Assembly: GCA_963746255.1 (NCBI GenBank) | Contig: CAVVAJ010000007.1 | Span: 372,001-436,000 of the forward strand | Length of the DNA: 64,000 bases | From: DAOVXM01 sp963746255 | Lineage (GTDB): Bacteria > Chloroflexota > Anaerolineae > Anaerolineales > UBA4823 | Direction: 5' to 3' | Shown here: positions 47,430 to 56,774 of the stretch, piece after piece | Position numbering within the stretch: position 1 is the first letter of the stretch | Layout: each line of letters begins with the position of its first letter | The notes under the pieces: model-generated | Database searches by the model: none | Seen by the model: only the letters and a program-made list of their open reading frames with translations | Told to the model about the DNA's origin: nothing | Made by a program: the position numbers and the translations under genes

Positions 47430-48275
47430 ATGCTGAAGTATGGTGCAAATGCTTTTATATGGATTGATGATTGGACAACAGAGAAAGGCGATTTTGCTAT
47501 TGAGGAGGCTGGGAAAGTAGGTTTTGATTTCATCGAGATTCCACTAATGCGCCCTTGGGACTTTGACCCCAAACCACACCGAGAAGCACTCTCCAAAGCG
47601 CACATTGGGGCCACAGCCTCGGTGATATTGCCCGCGGATGCACACATGCCCACGTATCCGGAACGAGCTAAGGAATTTTTATTCGCTGTTCTAGAGAAAC
47701 TTGATGCCGTTGGTGGTACCTATTTATGTGGCTGTATTGCTTTTGCTGGTGGTGTTTTCACCGGGTACCCGCCAACAGAGGGTGAACGTCAGGTCGTCAT
47801 TGATACCCTGGGTGAGGTGGTGCTTGCTGCAAGAAAGCGCGGGATCACGATTGGCTTGGAATGTGTTAACCGCTATGAAACATATATGTACAATGTCTTA
47901 GAAGATGCATACGCAACAATCAAGGCTGTGAATCTTGAGAATTTCGAGCTGCACGCAGACACCTACCACATGAACATTGAAGAGAACAACTTTTATGACC
48001 CGATCGTTAAGTGCTCTGATATTTTAGGCTATCTGCATATGAGTGAGAACCATCGCGGGTTGATCGGAACTGGCACAGTCAACTGGGAAGAGTTGTTCAA
48101 GGGGCTGGCTGATGCTCGCTATTCAGGCCCCTTGGTGTTGGAGTCATTCTCGGAGAATAATCCCGACCTCATTGCTGCAATTCGGCTCTGGCGTCCGCCG
48201 CAGGAGTCATCAGATTACCTGGCACGAGAGGGACTGAAATTTCTGCAGAATATGTCCGCGAAGTATGGATTATAA
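47430..48275 (+). CDS. D-tagatose/psicose 3-epimerase family protein
   Basis: A 281-residue TIM barrel with GITIGLECVNRYETYMYN, FELHADTYHMNIEE, GYLHMSENHRGLIGTGTVNW and LVLESFSENN, which supply the four metal ligands of ketose 3-epimerases. Together with the upstream paralogue it suggests a ketose is processed at C3. GAAAGTGAG lies upstream, a moderate site. It could equally be an inosose or keto-sugar-acid isomerase. Confidence 0.88.
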   Translation: MLKYGANAFIWIDDWTTEKGDFAIEEAGKVGFDFIEIPLMRPWDFDPKPHREALSKAHIGATASVILPADAHMPTYPERAKEFLFAVLEKLDAVGGTYLCGCIAFAGGVFTGYPPTEGERQVVIDTLGEVVLAARKRGITIGLECVNRYETYMYNVLEDAYATIKAVNLENFELHADTYHMNIEENNFYDPIVKCSDILGYLHMSENHRGLIGTGTVNWEELFKGLADARYSGPLVLESFSENNPDLIAAIRLWRPPQESSDYLAREGLKFLQNMSAKYGL

Positions 48276-48302
48276 AAACACCCAATATATACGGAGGTAT
48301 AG

Positions 48303-49133
48303 ATGACCAAATCAATTACCGATACAGTTGCACTGAATAATGGCGTAGAGATGCCTTGGCTGGGTTTCGGAGTTTTTCAGATGGAACCTGGACAGGTAAC
48401 CCAAAATTCGGTCGAGCAGGCCCTAGAAGTGGGCTACCGGCACGTGGATACAGCTTCGGTATATGTTAATGAAAAAGAAGTTGGTGCGGCATTAAAAGCC
48501 AGTGGTATCCCCCGTTCCGAGATATTTGTCACGACGAAAATATGGATAACAGAAATGGGCTATGACTCTACCTTGAAGGCATTTGAGGAGAGTCAGCAGC
48601 TCTTGGATGTGGACTACGTTGATTTGTACCTTGTCCACTGGCCTGCAAACGGGAAATATATCGAAACTTGGAAAGCGCTGGAGAAATTATACCGGGATGG
48701 TGTCGTAAAAGCGATCGGTATCAGTAATTTCATGGTTTACCAGATGCAGGCTGTGCTCGACGCGTGTGAGATTAAACCAATGGTGAACCAGTGTGAGTAT
48801 CACCCGATTTACCAGCGCCGAGAGATCCACAAGTATTGCAAAGAGAATCAGATCCAATTTGAAGCCTGGGCGCCTCTCCAGCAGGGACGTGCTTTGGATA
48901 TTCCCGATGTTGTCGAAATTGCCGCCAAGCATGGCAAGTCACCAGCCCAGGTGCTGCTGCGTTGGGATCTGCAGAACGAAGTCGTGACTATTCCGAAATC
49001 GATAACCCCCTCCAGGATTATCGCCAATTCACAGATTTATGATTTTGAGCTTTCAGACGAGGAAATGGCTCGGATCAACAGCCTCAACGAAGAAAAACAC
49101 ACCCTCGATTACCCCCCGGATTGTGGTTACTGA
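48303..49133 (+). CDS. aldo/keto reductase
   Basis: A 276-residue AKR with the complete tetrad context: Asp and Tyr in GYRHVDTASVYVNEKEVG, Lys in FVTTKIW, His in LYLVHWP. The NADPH loop IPKSITPSRIIANSQIYDFEL follows the usual pattern. It reduces or oxidises a sugar carbonyl. GGAGGTAT precedes the ATG. It is the last gene of the rightward operon. Confidence 0.93.
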   Translation: MTKSITDTVALNNGVEMPWLGFGVFQMEPGQVTQNSVEQALEVGYRHVDTASVYVNEKEVGAALKASGIPRSEIFVTTKIWITEMGYDSTLKAFEESQQLLDVDYVDLYLVHWPANGKYIETWKALEKLYRDGVVKAIGISNFMVYQMQAVLDACEIKPMVNQCEYHPIYQRREIHKYCKENQIQFEAWAPLQQGRALDIPDVVEIAAKHGKSPAQVLLRWDLQNEVVTIPKSITPSRIIANSQIYDFELSDEEMARINSLNEEKHTLDYPPDCGY

Positions 49134-49205
49134 TCCTTTTATGGTGCTCAAATCTGAGCAGTGGGTATTCAACACTGAGTGATATTTCAAAGTCAAACTT
49201 ATAGA

Positions 49206-49239
49206 AACTCTCCCCAAGATGTTATTATTGGGGAGAGTT
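49206..49239. terminator. shared terminator between convergent operons
   Basis: AACTCTCCCCAA and TTGGGGAGAGTT form a 12-bp perfect stem with a ten-base loop, between convergent genes ending at 49133 and 49259. It can serve both strands. Confidence 0.8.
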
Positions 49240-49258
49240 GGTCATTAATCTGCTGAAT

Positions 49259-50794
49259 TTATATTTCTGAAAAACTTGTGCTGAGAACTCTCTGCCATTC
49301 AATGTACTGCGCAATCAGCGGCTCGTAGGTTTTGACGGTCTCGGATTTTGGATCAACGGGAGCACCAGCAGGTCGAGCATGTCGAGATGCGACCTCTGCC
49401 AGGTCGGTATAAACACCTGCCGCCCTTCCAGCGATCATTGCACTCCCCCAGGAGCCGAATTCGTTCCCTTCTAAAGGCTGGAATGGAACATTTAGGACAT
49501 TGGCTTTGATTTGGTTCCAGACCGGACTCCGTGCTCCACCACCTACCACCCTGGCTTCAACCAGATCAAGGTTAGGGATAAGCTGGCTTAGGATTTGCAG
49601 GTAATATGCATACTCATATGCTACGCTCTCTAGAATCGAACGGAAGAAATGCGCCTGGGTGTGTCCCCAGGAAAATCCGATCCAAGCCCCGCGCATTTCT
49701 GGAGCTGCAGGACATATCCGCCCACCGAGGTGGGGGGAGAAATATAATCCCTCTGATCCAGGTGGAACTGTTTCCGCTTTGGCGATCATCTCGGGGTATA
49801 ACTCACTAATTGGCTCTTGCTGGTCTCCATGCAGTTGGTTGTAAAACTGGTCTCTGAACCACCTGAGTGCAATGCCGCCACCAGCGATATAGGCGAGCGG
49901 ATTCCAGAGCCCAGGGATGACTGAGCGCATTGTTATCAAAGCCCTATTGTTCACATCTGCCGCGTACCTGTCAGTGCACCCTGCGAGTACGGCGGCTGTT
50001 CCGGCTACATCGAAGAGCATCCCCGCTCTGACGATGCCGGCCCCAAGGGCGCTAGCAGCTGTATCTCCACAGCCTGCTGCAATAACTGTTCCTGCGGCCA
50101 AGCCGAAGTCTTTAGCAGCTGTCTCAGTGACTTCACCGACGATGTGCCAGGGCTCTACAATTCGAGGTAGTTTCTCCCCAGCAATTCCGAACAGCTCACA
50201 AAGTTCATCAGACCAGCAGCCATTCTGGGCATCACATAACCCTGAAAAATGGATAAACGTATAGTCAATAAACGCATCTTCTCCCCGCAAACCTGCCATT
50301 TTGCCGGCCACATAGCCTGCTGGAGTGACAAATTTGGCAATCTTCTGGAAGTCTTGTGGTTGTTCTTCCTTCCACCACAAGATTTTCGTTCCATGGTCGC
50401 AGGTAGGAGGGCATCCTGTCAATCGGGTAACCATATCCCCATAGTTCTTGTCCATGAAATCGATATACGGTTCGCAGCGCATGTCCAACCAAGAGTCAAA
50501 TCGTGTCGCGGGGTTGAAGTGCTCATCCACTGTCCCGATACCTGCCATCTGACTGTCGCACGCAATCGCTGCTACCTGACCTGGGTCGATTCCGCTCTCC
50601 GTGACACATGTCTGAACAGTCTTTGCAGCAGTTTGGTAAAAATCATCGTTTTCCTGTTCAACGACGCCAGGTTTTGGATAGTAGATTGGTACTTCGAGCG
50701 TTGAATCAGCGACGAGCACTCCATCTTCTGTATAGAGGGCGGCTTTAGTGGAACTCGTGCCTAAATCGATTCCAATCAGGTAGGTTTTGGGCAT
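49259..50794 (-). CDS. FGGY carbohydrate kinase (xylulokinase-like)
   Basis: A 511-residue kinase: GIDLGTSSTKAALYTEDGVL at the N-terminus, AIACDSQMAGIGTVDE, FDVAGTAAVLAGC and RVVGGGARSPVWNQIKANVL in the C-terminal ATPase domain. FGGY kinases phosphorylate ketoses such as xylulose, ribulose, fuculose or erythrulose. It is the last gene of the leftward operon and the only kinase in the island. So the sugar is probably phosphorylated after oxidation or epimerisation. Confidence 0.93.
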   Translation of the reverse strand: MPKTYLIGIDLGTSSTKAALYTEDGVLVADSTLEVPIYYPKPGVVEQENDDFYQTAAKTVQTCVTESGIDPGQVAAIACDSQMAGIGTVDEHFNPATRFDSWLDMRCEPYIDFMDKNYGDMVTRLTGCPPTCDHGTKILWWKEEQPQDFQKIAKFVTPAGYVAGKMAGLRGEDAFIDYTFIHFSGLCDAQNGCWSDELCELFGIAGEKLPRIVEPWHIVGEVTETAAKDFGLAAGTVIAAGCGDTAASALGAGIVRAGMLFDVAGTAAVLAGCTDRYAADVNNRALITMRSVIPGLWNPLAYIAGGGIALRWFRDQFYNQLHGDQQEPISELYPEMIAKAETVPPGSEGLYFSPHLGGRICPAAPEMRGAWIGFSWGHTQAHFFRSILESVAYEYAYYLQILSQLIPNLDLVEARVVGGGARSPVWNQIKANVLNVPFQPLEGNEFGSWGSAMIAGRAAGVYTDLAEVASRHARPAGAPVDPKSETVKTYEPLIAQYIEWQRVLSTSFSEI

Positions 50795-50884
50795 GACAGT
50801 TTTCCTTTATTTGACGATGGAGTCTTTTTATCCAGGCTGGCATTTCTACGTCGTCAATATATCGGTGGTCAGGGAGGAGTGTCA

Positions 50885-50922
50885 TGCCGAGGGGTGGGGA
50901 AAACGAGATGCGCCCCTCGGCA
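50885..50922. terminator. stem-loop between kinase and shikimate-dehydrogenase-like genes
   Basis: TGCCGAGGGG and CCCCTCGGCA pair exactly around 18 bases in the 229-bp gap. No T-run follows on the minus strand. It may attenuate transcription into the kinase gene or protect the upstream mRNA. Confidence 0.45.
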
Positions 50923-51023
50923 CAACCAAAGGAGGAGAGAAGAAAATATGCCTGATTTGTAAGTTTCAGTTGCAATAAATGCAGCATTGAATGAGAAAAG
51001 TTGAAAGCTTGCTGATCGTAACC

Positions 51024-52018
51024 CTATTGGGCGATCGATTGCCTCGGTTTATATACCAATGGAGGGCGAAGTCCTTCGGCGAGGTACCCTAGCTGCTCGA
51101 ATAATTCACCATTGATATCGATATGAAGTACTTCTGCGATGACTTGTGTCCATCCGTGCAGGAAGTACAGCCATCCATCTTCAACATACAAGTTGCGGGT
51201 CTCTTGTTGTGCCATAGCCTGGTGCCAGAAGTCTAGTTCACCGCGGTAATTGATTTCCCAGGCAGCACCATTTTTAGGAAATACTCCCTTATCGGTGACT
51301 GGTGAACCTGGGGTATCTTTACCCATACCGGTCGCGTTGACAACTACCGTTCCATTGGGCATTCCCGCCATGATATGGTCATTTCTCATTGGCTCTGCAT
51401 TCTGGATATACTCAAACTCAATATCTGTTTCCAAGCGTTCGACCATAGCTTGCATACCATCTAATCGCCCCTGAGAGCGGTTTACTACAACGAATTTTCT
51501 TGGTCGATCTGCGTGATCCTTTTTATTGATCAGGTGTAGTGCCATCGCCTTACCTGAGCCGCCGGCTCCGAAGCATAATAAATCTCCGCCTGTTCTGCCA
51601 AAATATCCCTCTTTAAGAACGCATCCATACTCAAACCAGAGGTAAGCGGATCTTTTGCATGGCCAACCAATTGTCCATTACGCTTGGATATACTAGATAC
51701 CTCTCCAGTTAATCGTGCAGAGGAATGCAGTTCATCGAACATGTCACGGGCAGCTGTCAGCAGGTCGATCTTATGGGTTGTCACCAGCCCGCCCAGGGAT
51801 AAAGGATCATACTTGAACTGCGCGACTGTCGCCCGGTAAGCCTCAGGCTCACCATGAATCTCGTGGTCAATGCCCTCGATGATAATATCCGGCCGGCCGA
51901 TAGCTTCCATCCAACGTGGGAATACCTTCATGATCGAAGATTTGCTGGTGGTTACTCCTACAAAGTAAAATGTTGGTACTGTTTTGGTTACAATGGGATA
52001 TCGATCTGCCTCACTCAT
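51024..52018 (-). CDS. shikimate/quinate dehydrogenase-like protein, frameshifted
   Basis: The N-terminal frame has the substrate domain (FYFVGVTTSKSSIMKVFPRW, GGLVTTHKIDLLTAA with the catalytic-type Lys) and runs to a stop at 51530. The C-terminal frame begins inside LCFGAGGSGKAMALHLINKK (the NAD-binding motif) and contains NGTVVVNATGMGKD. The joint is near 51600. In a sugar island this is more likely to oxidise a cyclic or keto acid such as quinate, or a sugar-derived analogue, than to serve aromatic synthesis. Confidence 0.75.
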
Positions 52019-52066
52019 AGTTCTTCACTCCTGATAACCCTGCTCTGATTTCCATTCCCTTAGTTC

Positions 52067-52720
52067 TTAAGCTTTTCGGTTTCGGTAGGCGTCAATCGCC
52101 TCAATATAACCTTTTGCGCGCGCTGTTATCTCTTTGAAATTCCCTTCTGTGGCTAGCTTAGCTGGGCACAAATTGCTTCCTGCTCCAACTGCTACTGCGC
52201 CCGCGTCGTACCACTCGTTCACATTGTCCGCGCTGACACCCCCGGTTGGCATAATGGGGATGTCCGGGAATGGACCGCGGATTGATTTCAGATACTTCGG
52301 TCCACCCAATGAGCCGGGAAACAGCTTCACAACACTGGAACCCAAGCGATGGGAGGCCACGATTTCTGTAGGTGTGAAGGCACCCATCATCACTGGGAGA
52401 TTTGTCGCGACCATGGCTGAAGCTAAATCTTCTTCACAATGTGGGCTCACGATGAAGCGCGCCCCGGCGTCTTTGGCTTCTTGAGCTTGAGCTGGTAGAG
52501 TAAGCGTACCCATACCTAGCAGGATATCTACTCCAAATCTACGATCAAGCGAATATGCAACCTGAGGGGCATTGGGTGTTGTGTAAGTGATCTCGATGCT
52601 GTTTATCCCTCCAGCGATCAGCGCTTCGACCATTTTTAAGGTTAGGTCTACAGACGGTCCCCTGATAACTGCGATGACGCCTGCTCTCTTTAGATTTTCC
52701 AGTACTTTTTCTTTGCTCAT
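52067..52720 (-). CDS. eda: KDPG/KHG-type aldolase
   Basis: A 217-residue class I aldolase: AVIRGPSVDLTLKMVEALIA, SIEITYTTPNAPQV with the conserved Glu, and VVKLFPGSLGGPKYLKSIRG with the Schiff-base Lys. It splits 2-keto-3-deoxy-6-phosphogluconate or related ketodeoxy sugar acids into pyruvate and an aldehyde. Start at ATG 52720 (a run of AAAAGGGA upstream). Its presence indicates that the substrate is turned into a 2-keto-3-deoxy acid, although no dehydratase is seen in the window. Confidence 0.9.
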   Translation of the reverse strand: MSKEKVLENLKRAGVIAVIRGPSVDLTLKMVEALIAGGINSIEITYTTPNAPQVAYSLDRRFGVDILLGMGTLTLPAQAQEAKDAGARFIVSPHCEEDLASAMVATNLPVMMGAFTPTEIVASHRLGSSVVKLFPGSLGGPKYLKSIRGPFPDIPIMPTGGVSADNVNEWYDAGAVAVGAGSNLCPAKLATEGNFKEITARAKGYIEAIDAYRNRKA

Positions 52721-52737
52721 TGGCTTTCCCTTTTTCC

Positions 52738-53709
52738 TTAGATGACACGGTTTTCCGGCTCTTTCCCGCTCAGTACGGCGAGGCAGTTGTTTACTGCCCC
52801 CCATCCCATTGCATTGGTTGCTTCATTTGTATGCGCACCCATGTGAGGTGTTGCTATTACCTGCGGACAGACAAGCAGGGGGTGGTCTGCAGGCGGCGGT
52901 TGTACTTTGAATACGTCCAATGCCGCACCCTTTAGATGACCGCTGGTTATCGCACGCTCCAAGGCGTTTTCATCAACCAGCTCACCGTGTGACGTGTTGA
53001 TAAGGAAAGCGCCAGTTTTCATTTTGTTTAAGAATCGATCATTAACCATCCCTTCAGTTTCTGGCAGCACCGGACAGTGCAGTGAAAGCATATCTGATTT
53101 GGATAGTAGCTCATCTTTATCCACTAGAAAAACCCCCAGTCGTTTGGCGGCTTCCCTATCTGGAAAAGGATCGTGGGCGATGATGCGGCAATCAAATCCG
53201 CTCAATAGCCCGGCTACTATTTTGCCAATCGATCCAAACCCGTACAAGCCAATAGTTTTTCCGCTCAAGAGCGCCCCCCGTAAGCGTGGCCACTCACCAG
53301 ACTGTGTGGCATTGACTGCTTGCGGGATATTCCTCACTAGGCTCAACATCAACCCAACAGCCAGCTCTGCCACTGAAGCCGAGTTTGCACCCGGTGTGTT
53401 TGTAACGATAATTCCTTGCTTCTGGGCTGCATTGAGATCAACTGCATCGACACCTACCCCGTAACGCGCTATCACTTTCAGCCTTTTTGCGGCTTGAATC
53501 ACATCGCAGGTTATCGCATCCAAACCTGCAATATATCCATCAACATCTGCGATGAGTGTTATAAGTTCTTCGGCATTTAGTGGACGTCCAGTGGTGTTGT
53601 AGACTACTTCCCCGACAGCCGCCTCTAAAGTCGATCGCAGTGCTGGGTCATTATTTGCATAGGATGTAGGTGTTACGAGAACTTTACATGACTCTAGATC
53701 TCTCATCAT
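52738..53709 (-). CDS. D-2-hydroxyacid dehydrogenase (PGDH-like) lacking the usual Arg
   Basis: A 323-residue protein with the Rossmann motif LYGFGSIGKIVAGLLSGF and catalytic His in IATPHMGAHTNEA. The loop that normally reads NTARGxxVDE is NTSHGELVDE here, so the conserved active-site Arg is replaced by His. Members reduce 2-keto acids to D-2-hydroxy acids, or the reverse. The start overlaps the upstream cupin gene's stop by 4 bp (ATGA), which implies translational coupling. The altered loop suggests an unusual substrate or a non-catalytic role. Confidence 0.88.
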   Translation of the reverse strand: MMRDLESCKVLVTPTSYANNDPALRSTLEAAVGEVVYNTTGRPLNAEELITLIADVDGYIAGLDAITCDVIQAAKRLKVIARYGVGVDAVDLNAAQKQGIIVTNTPGANSASVAELAVGLMLSLVRNIPQAVNATQSGEWPRLRGALLSGKTIGLYGFGSIGKIVAGLLSGFDCRIIAHDPFPDREAAKRLGVFLVDKDELLSKSDMLSLHCPVLPETEGMVNDRFLNKMKTGAFLINTSHGELVDENALERAITSGHLKGAALDVFKVQPPPADHPLLVCPQVIATPHMGAHTNEATNAMGWGAVNNCLAVLSGKEPENRVI

Positions 53710-54305
53710 CTACCTTCCGGAGGCATCCATAGAGGGTTATCTACGATTTCAGGTGCGCCTTTGCTGTCCAGGACTAATTTTCTAAATCCCTGCCTTTCAA
53801 TCGATCCGTAATCATGGCCTGCATTTCCTGGATATACAAAAAATGTGATCAGGTCTTCCTGGATTCCGGAATTAACTGAACGATGGGCCCAGCGTGGGGG
53901 AACGTACAAAACTGTGCCTGGTTTTAATGCCTCGACTGCCCAATCTCCCTCCGGAGTTTCCATGACCATAAATCCTTCCCCGCGCAAGCAGTAGTACATT
54001 TCAGAAGTTTCGAGAACGGTGTGAAAATGACCCTTGGTCATGAAATATTCATTACCCACCTTGCCGGGATGGACGATTGAAACACCCATTAATAGTTCAC
54101 CAGCTACTTGAGGCCGGCTCACCTCATATACCTCGTAAAGAACCGGGTCACCTTCTGCCATCTTTGCCTCATAGGCAGCGAGATCTTGGTATTGCCCTTT
54201 CATTGCGGATAGATTTCGTACGATGTGGTTATCATATTTATCAAGAATGCTTTTCAAGGAAGGCACTATATCAAAAGTAAATGGTAATGTCGTCTCTGTG
54301 GGCAT
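53706..54305 (-). CDS. cupin-type glucose-6-phosphate isomerase
   Basis: A 199-residue protein with the cupin metal motif MTKGHFHTVLETSEMYYCLR (His, His, Glu) and a later His in PPRWAHRSVN. This is the archaeal/PfPGI type of phosphoglucose isomerase, unrelated to the classical enzyme. It converts glucose 6-phosphate and fructose 6-phosphate. It is translationally coupled to the dehydrogenase that follows. Its place here suggests an isomerase activity toward the island's own sugar phosphate. Confidence 0.88.
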   Translation of the reverse strand: MPTETTLPFTFDIVPSLKSILDKYDNHIVRNLSAMKGQYQDLAAYEAKMAEGDPVLYEVYEVSRPQVAGELLMGVSIVHPGKVGNEYFMTKGHFHTVLETSEMYYCLRGEGFMVMETPEGDWAVEALKPGTVLYVPPRWAHRSVNSGIQEDLITFFVYPGNAGHDYGSIERQGFRKLVLDSKGAPEIVDNPLWMPPEGR

Positions 54306-54403
54306 AGACGTTCCTTTACATGATGTCGATGGGGGAGATTTCCCCAGGGATTTTCCTCAGCAGTATACTAATTTTGATGGATGACCAATCGCTCGACCGC
54401 CGC

Positions 54404-55459
54404 TTACATGTCCAAAATGACTTTCATCGATTTGCCCGCCTCGGCTGCAAGAAAAGCGAGTCCTGCATCTTGGAGAGAGTATCTGGCGCCAACCAGCCTA
54501 GACAGGTCAATTTGTCCAGTATTGACTATACGTGCTGCTCTTCGGCAGTCGTCCGTGCTGCAAGCAGTTGTACCGGTAACAATAAGCTCCTTGTAATGGA
54601 CAAGGTTTGAATTAAATTCGATCATCGGTTGTTTTTTGGGCAGACCGCCAAAGAAATTGATCCTACCTCGTAAGCTTGCCAGCCCAAGGGCTTGCGCCTG
54701 CGCTTTATGAGCGGGGGCCGCGACCACAATCACATCCGCGCCTTCGCCTTTGGTCACCTCCATCACTTCTGCTTCAATATCGCTTTCCGTGGAGTTTATG
54801 ACATAATCAACTCCAAAGTCATTAACTTGTTCGGCGCGCTCGGTAATCAGCTCGCTCACCAAAACCTTGCCCGCCCCCCGCAATCGTGCGAGAAGTACAT
54901 GCATGATACCGATGGGACCCGCACCGATCACCAAAACAGTCTCGCCTGGTCTAATGTTCAGCGCATCTTGCCCCCGCAAGACACATGCAAAAGGCTCGAT
55001 CAATGCTGCTGCTGCTGGATCAGTATCTTTGTCGAGTGGGATCAGATTGCCTTGCAGGATTCCTGCTTCTGGTACGCGCAGATACTCTGCGAATGAACCA
55101 TCATATGTGATACCTGGTGCTTGATAGTTTGCACATAAGTTGTTGCTGCCAGAGATGCACTGCCGGCAGTGACCGCAGCCCATATTTGGGGCAAGAAACA
55201 CTTTTTGCTCAAGATTCAGACCGGCAACTTCCGAACCAACTTTCTGAATCACACCTGCTACTTCATGACCGGGGATACGCACCGTCCCAGTTGGATATAG
55301 GTGGTGATTACCGTGATAGATGCGCAAATCTGTACCGCAGATGCCAGTCGCAATCACTTTGATTAGTGCTTCGCGCGGCTTGATTTGAGGGATGGGCCGT
55401 TCTTCAACCCTCAAGTCATCAGGTCCGTAATATACTGCAGCTTGCATGGTATCTGGCAT
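54404..55459 (-). CDS. zinc-dependent polyol dehydrogenase
   Basis: A 351-residue MDR enzyme with GICGTDLRIYHGNHHLYPTG and RIPGHEVAGVI as catalytic zinc motif, structural zinc loop CGHCRQCISGSNNLC, and Rossmann VIGAGPIGIMHVLLARLRG. Relatives oxidise sorbitol, arabinitol or threonine. It lies 12 bp behind the Gfo/Idh/MocA gene. It is the third MDR enzyme of the island. Confidence 0.9.
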   Translation of the reverse strand: MPDTMQAAVYYGPDDLRVEERPIPQIKPREALIKVIATGICGTDLRIYHGNHHLYPTGTVRIPGHEVAGVIQKVGSEVAGLNLEQKVFLAPNMGCGHCRQCISGSNNLCANYQAPGITYDGSFAEYLRVPEAGILQGNLIPLDKDTDPAAAALIEPFACVLRGQDALNIRPGETVLVIGAGPIGIMHVLLARLRGAGKVLVSELITERAEQVNDFGVDYVINSTESDIEAEVMEVTKGEGADVIVVAAPAHKAQAQALGLASLRGRINFFGGLPKKQPMIEFNSNLVHYKELIVTGTTACSTDDCRRAARIVNTGQIDLSRLVGARYSLQDAGLAFLAAEAGKSMKVILDM

Positions 55460-55471
55460 CGGGATCTGCTC

Positions 55472-56503
55472 TTAGAGAACCTCATCAAGGTAAACGGGTC
55501 GTTCTTCAAGAAACGACTTTGTGGCTGCAAGTACACCAGCAACGGCCCAGCGACCATCATCAGCGCCAACTTGGGGGGCATCGCCATTTTGGATACATTG
55601 AATAAAATGCTCCATCTCACGGATATAAGCCCACTCAAAGCGCTGGGGCCAGGTCCGGTAGATTGGGGTGATCAAACCTTGGTCGCGGTTTGTGCAGACT
55701 AAGATGGATTGCCCTTTCAATTCTCCAATCTGCATTATCCCTTTTTCACCAACGATCTCCACGCGCGCATCATACCCGTAATCACAAGGACAAATGCTGG
55801 AAATGCTGCCCAAGCCTCCATTCTCGAACTTGATGTTAACCAATGCATTGTCGTAATAATTCTCGGTCTTCACCCCCCGGTCTGCCCCCTTAAAATTTGC
55901 TACTTCCACGTATACCCGGCGGTAATCTGACCCCATCAACCATCTCACACAATCCCAATCGTGGCTGTTGACTTCGGCTAGGTTCCCATTTGAGGTTTTC
56001 AAATCTGTTGCCCAGGCCGGTGGCAAGCCAGGACCGTGGGTAAGGGATTTAATCAACATTGGCTGCCCAATCTCGCCTGCCGCAATTCTTTCGGCGGCAG
56101 TAGTAAACTCGGGATCGAACCGGCGCATGAAACCTAGCTGTAGGATGGTTTGATTTTTTTGGGCTGCTTGCGCGATCGCGTCACATTCTTTTAGATCCAG
56201 CGCCATCGGTTTTTCCAACAGGACATGTTTGCCAGCGTCCGCCGCGGTGATAGCTAGTTGGGCATGGGTGAACGTTGGTGTCGTAATGACAACGGCCTCA
56301 AGTTCAGCTTTTTCGAGAGCTTCTTCTAAAGAAAGAAAGCGGGCTTCAATACCATATTCGTCAGCCGTTGCTTGTAAAACATCTTGATTCGGGTCTACAA
56401 CAGCAACTAATTTTGCTTCTGGTATGTGTTTTACCAATGTCATTGCATGTACCTTGGCAACGCGACCTGCGCCCACAAGACATACGCGGATAGGATGACT
56501 CAT
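55472..56503 (-). CDS. Gfo/Idh/MocA family oxidoreductase
   Basis: A 343-residue NAD(P)-dependent dehydrogenase: RVCLVGAGRVAKVHAMTLVK at the start, LLEKPMALDLKECDAI with the EKP motif, and EVNSHDWDCVRWLMG supplying the catalytic Asp/His. Inositol 2-dehydrogenase and many sugar oxidoreductases belong here. ATG 56503 has AAGGAG upstream; a longer frame to 56557 has no site. It is the first gene of the leftward operon, ~90 bp from the palindromic operator. Confidence 0.9.
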   Translation of the reverse strand: MSHPIRVCLVGAGRVAKVHAMTLVKHIPEAKLVAVVDPNQDVLQATADEYGIEARFLSLEEALEKAELEAVVITTPTFTHAQLAITAADAGKHVLLEKPMALDLKECDAIAQAAQKNQTILQLGFMRRFDPEFTTAAERIAAGEIGQPMLIKSLTHGPGLPPAWATDLKTSNGNLAEVNSHDWDCVRWLMGSDYRRVYVEVANFKGADRGVKTENYYDNALVNIKFENGGLGSISSICPCDYGYDARVEIVGEKGIMQIGELKGQSILVCTNRDQGLITPIYRTWPQRFEWAYIREMEHFIQCIQNGDAPQVGADDGRWAVAGVLAATKSFLEERPVYLDEVL

Positions 56504-56592
56504 TAAAACTCCTTGCTGCTGATGTGATAAATTTGCTTTTGTAGTAGATGTGTTCAAGGGCGGAGTTTACCGGTATATCCACCGCAAGGATG

Positions 56593-56614
56593 TAATCCTG
56601 TAATTACAGGATTA
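56593..56614. promoter_or_regulatory. 22-bp perfect palindrome, GntR operator of the leftward operon
   Basis: The 22 bases are an exact palindrome with the core CTGTAATTACAG. Sixteen of them (TGTAATTACAGGATTA) occur identically at 37071-37086. The site is 90 bp upstream of the first leftward gene. It is the most symmetrical copy of the three and is the best candidate for the consensus operator. Confidence 0.7.
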
Positions 56615-56774
56615 TAGTTTCATTCACTGCTTTCGTCAAGGAATTGCAGCATATGTGGAGCATATCTCGAGTAGTGTAATTTATTTAGGCTATCCTTGCT
56701 AAAATCGGGGATTGCGATTATAGTTAACTAGTATTGACCAGAATGATGTTTGTTAGGCAAGCTGCTTCATAGAT

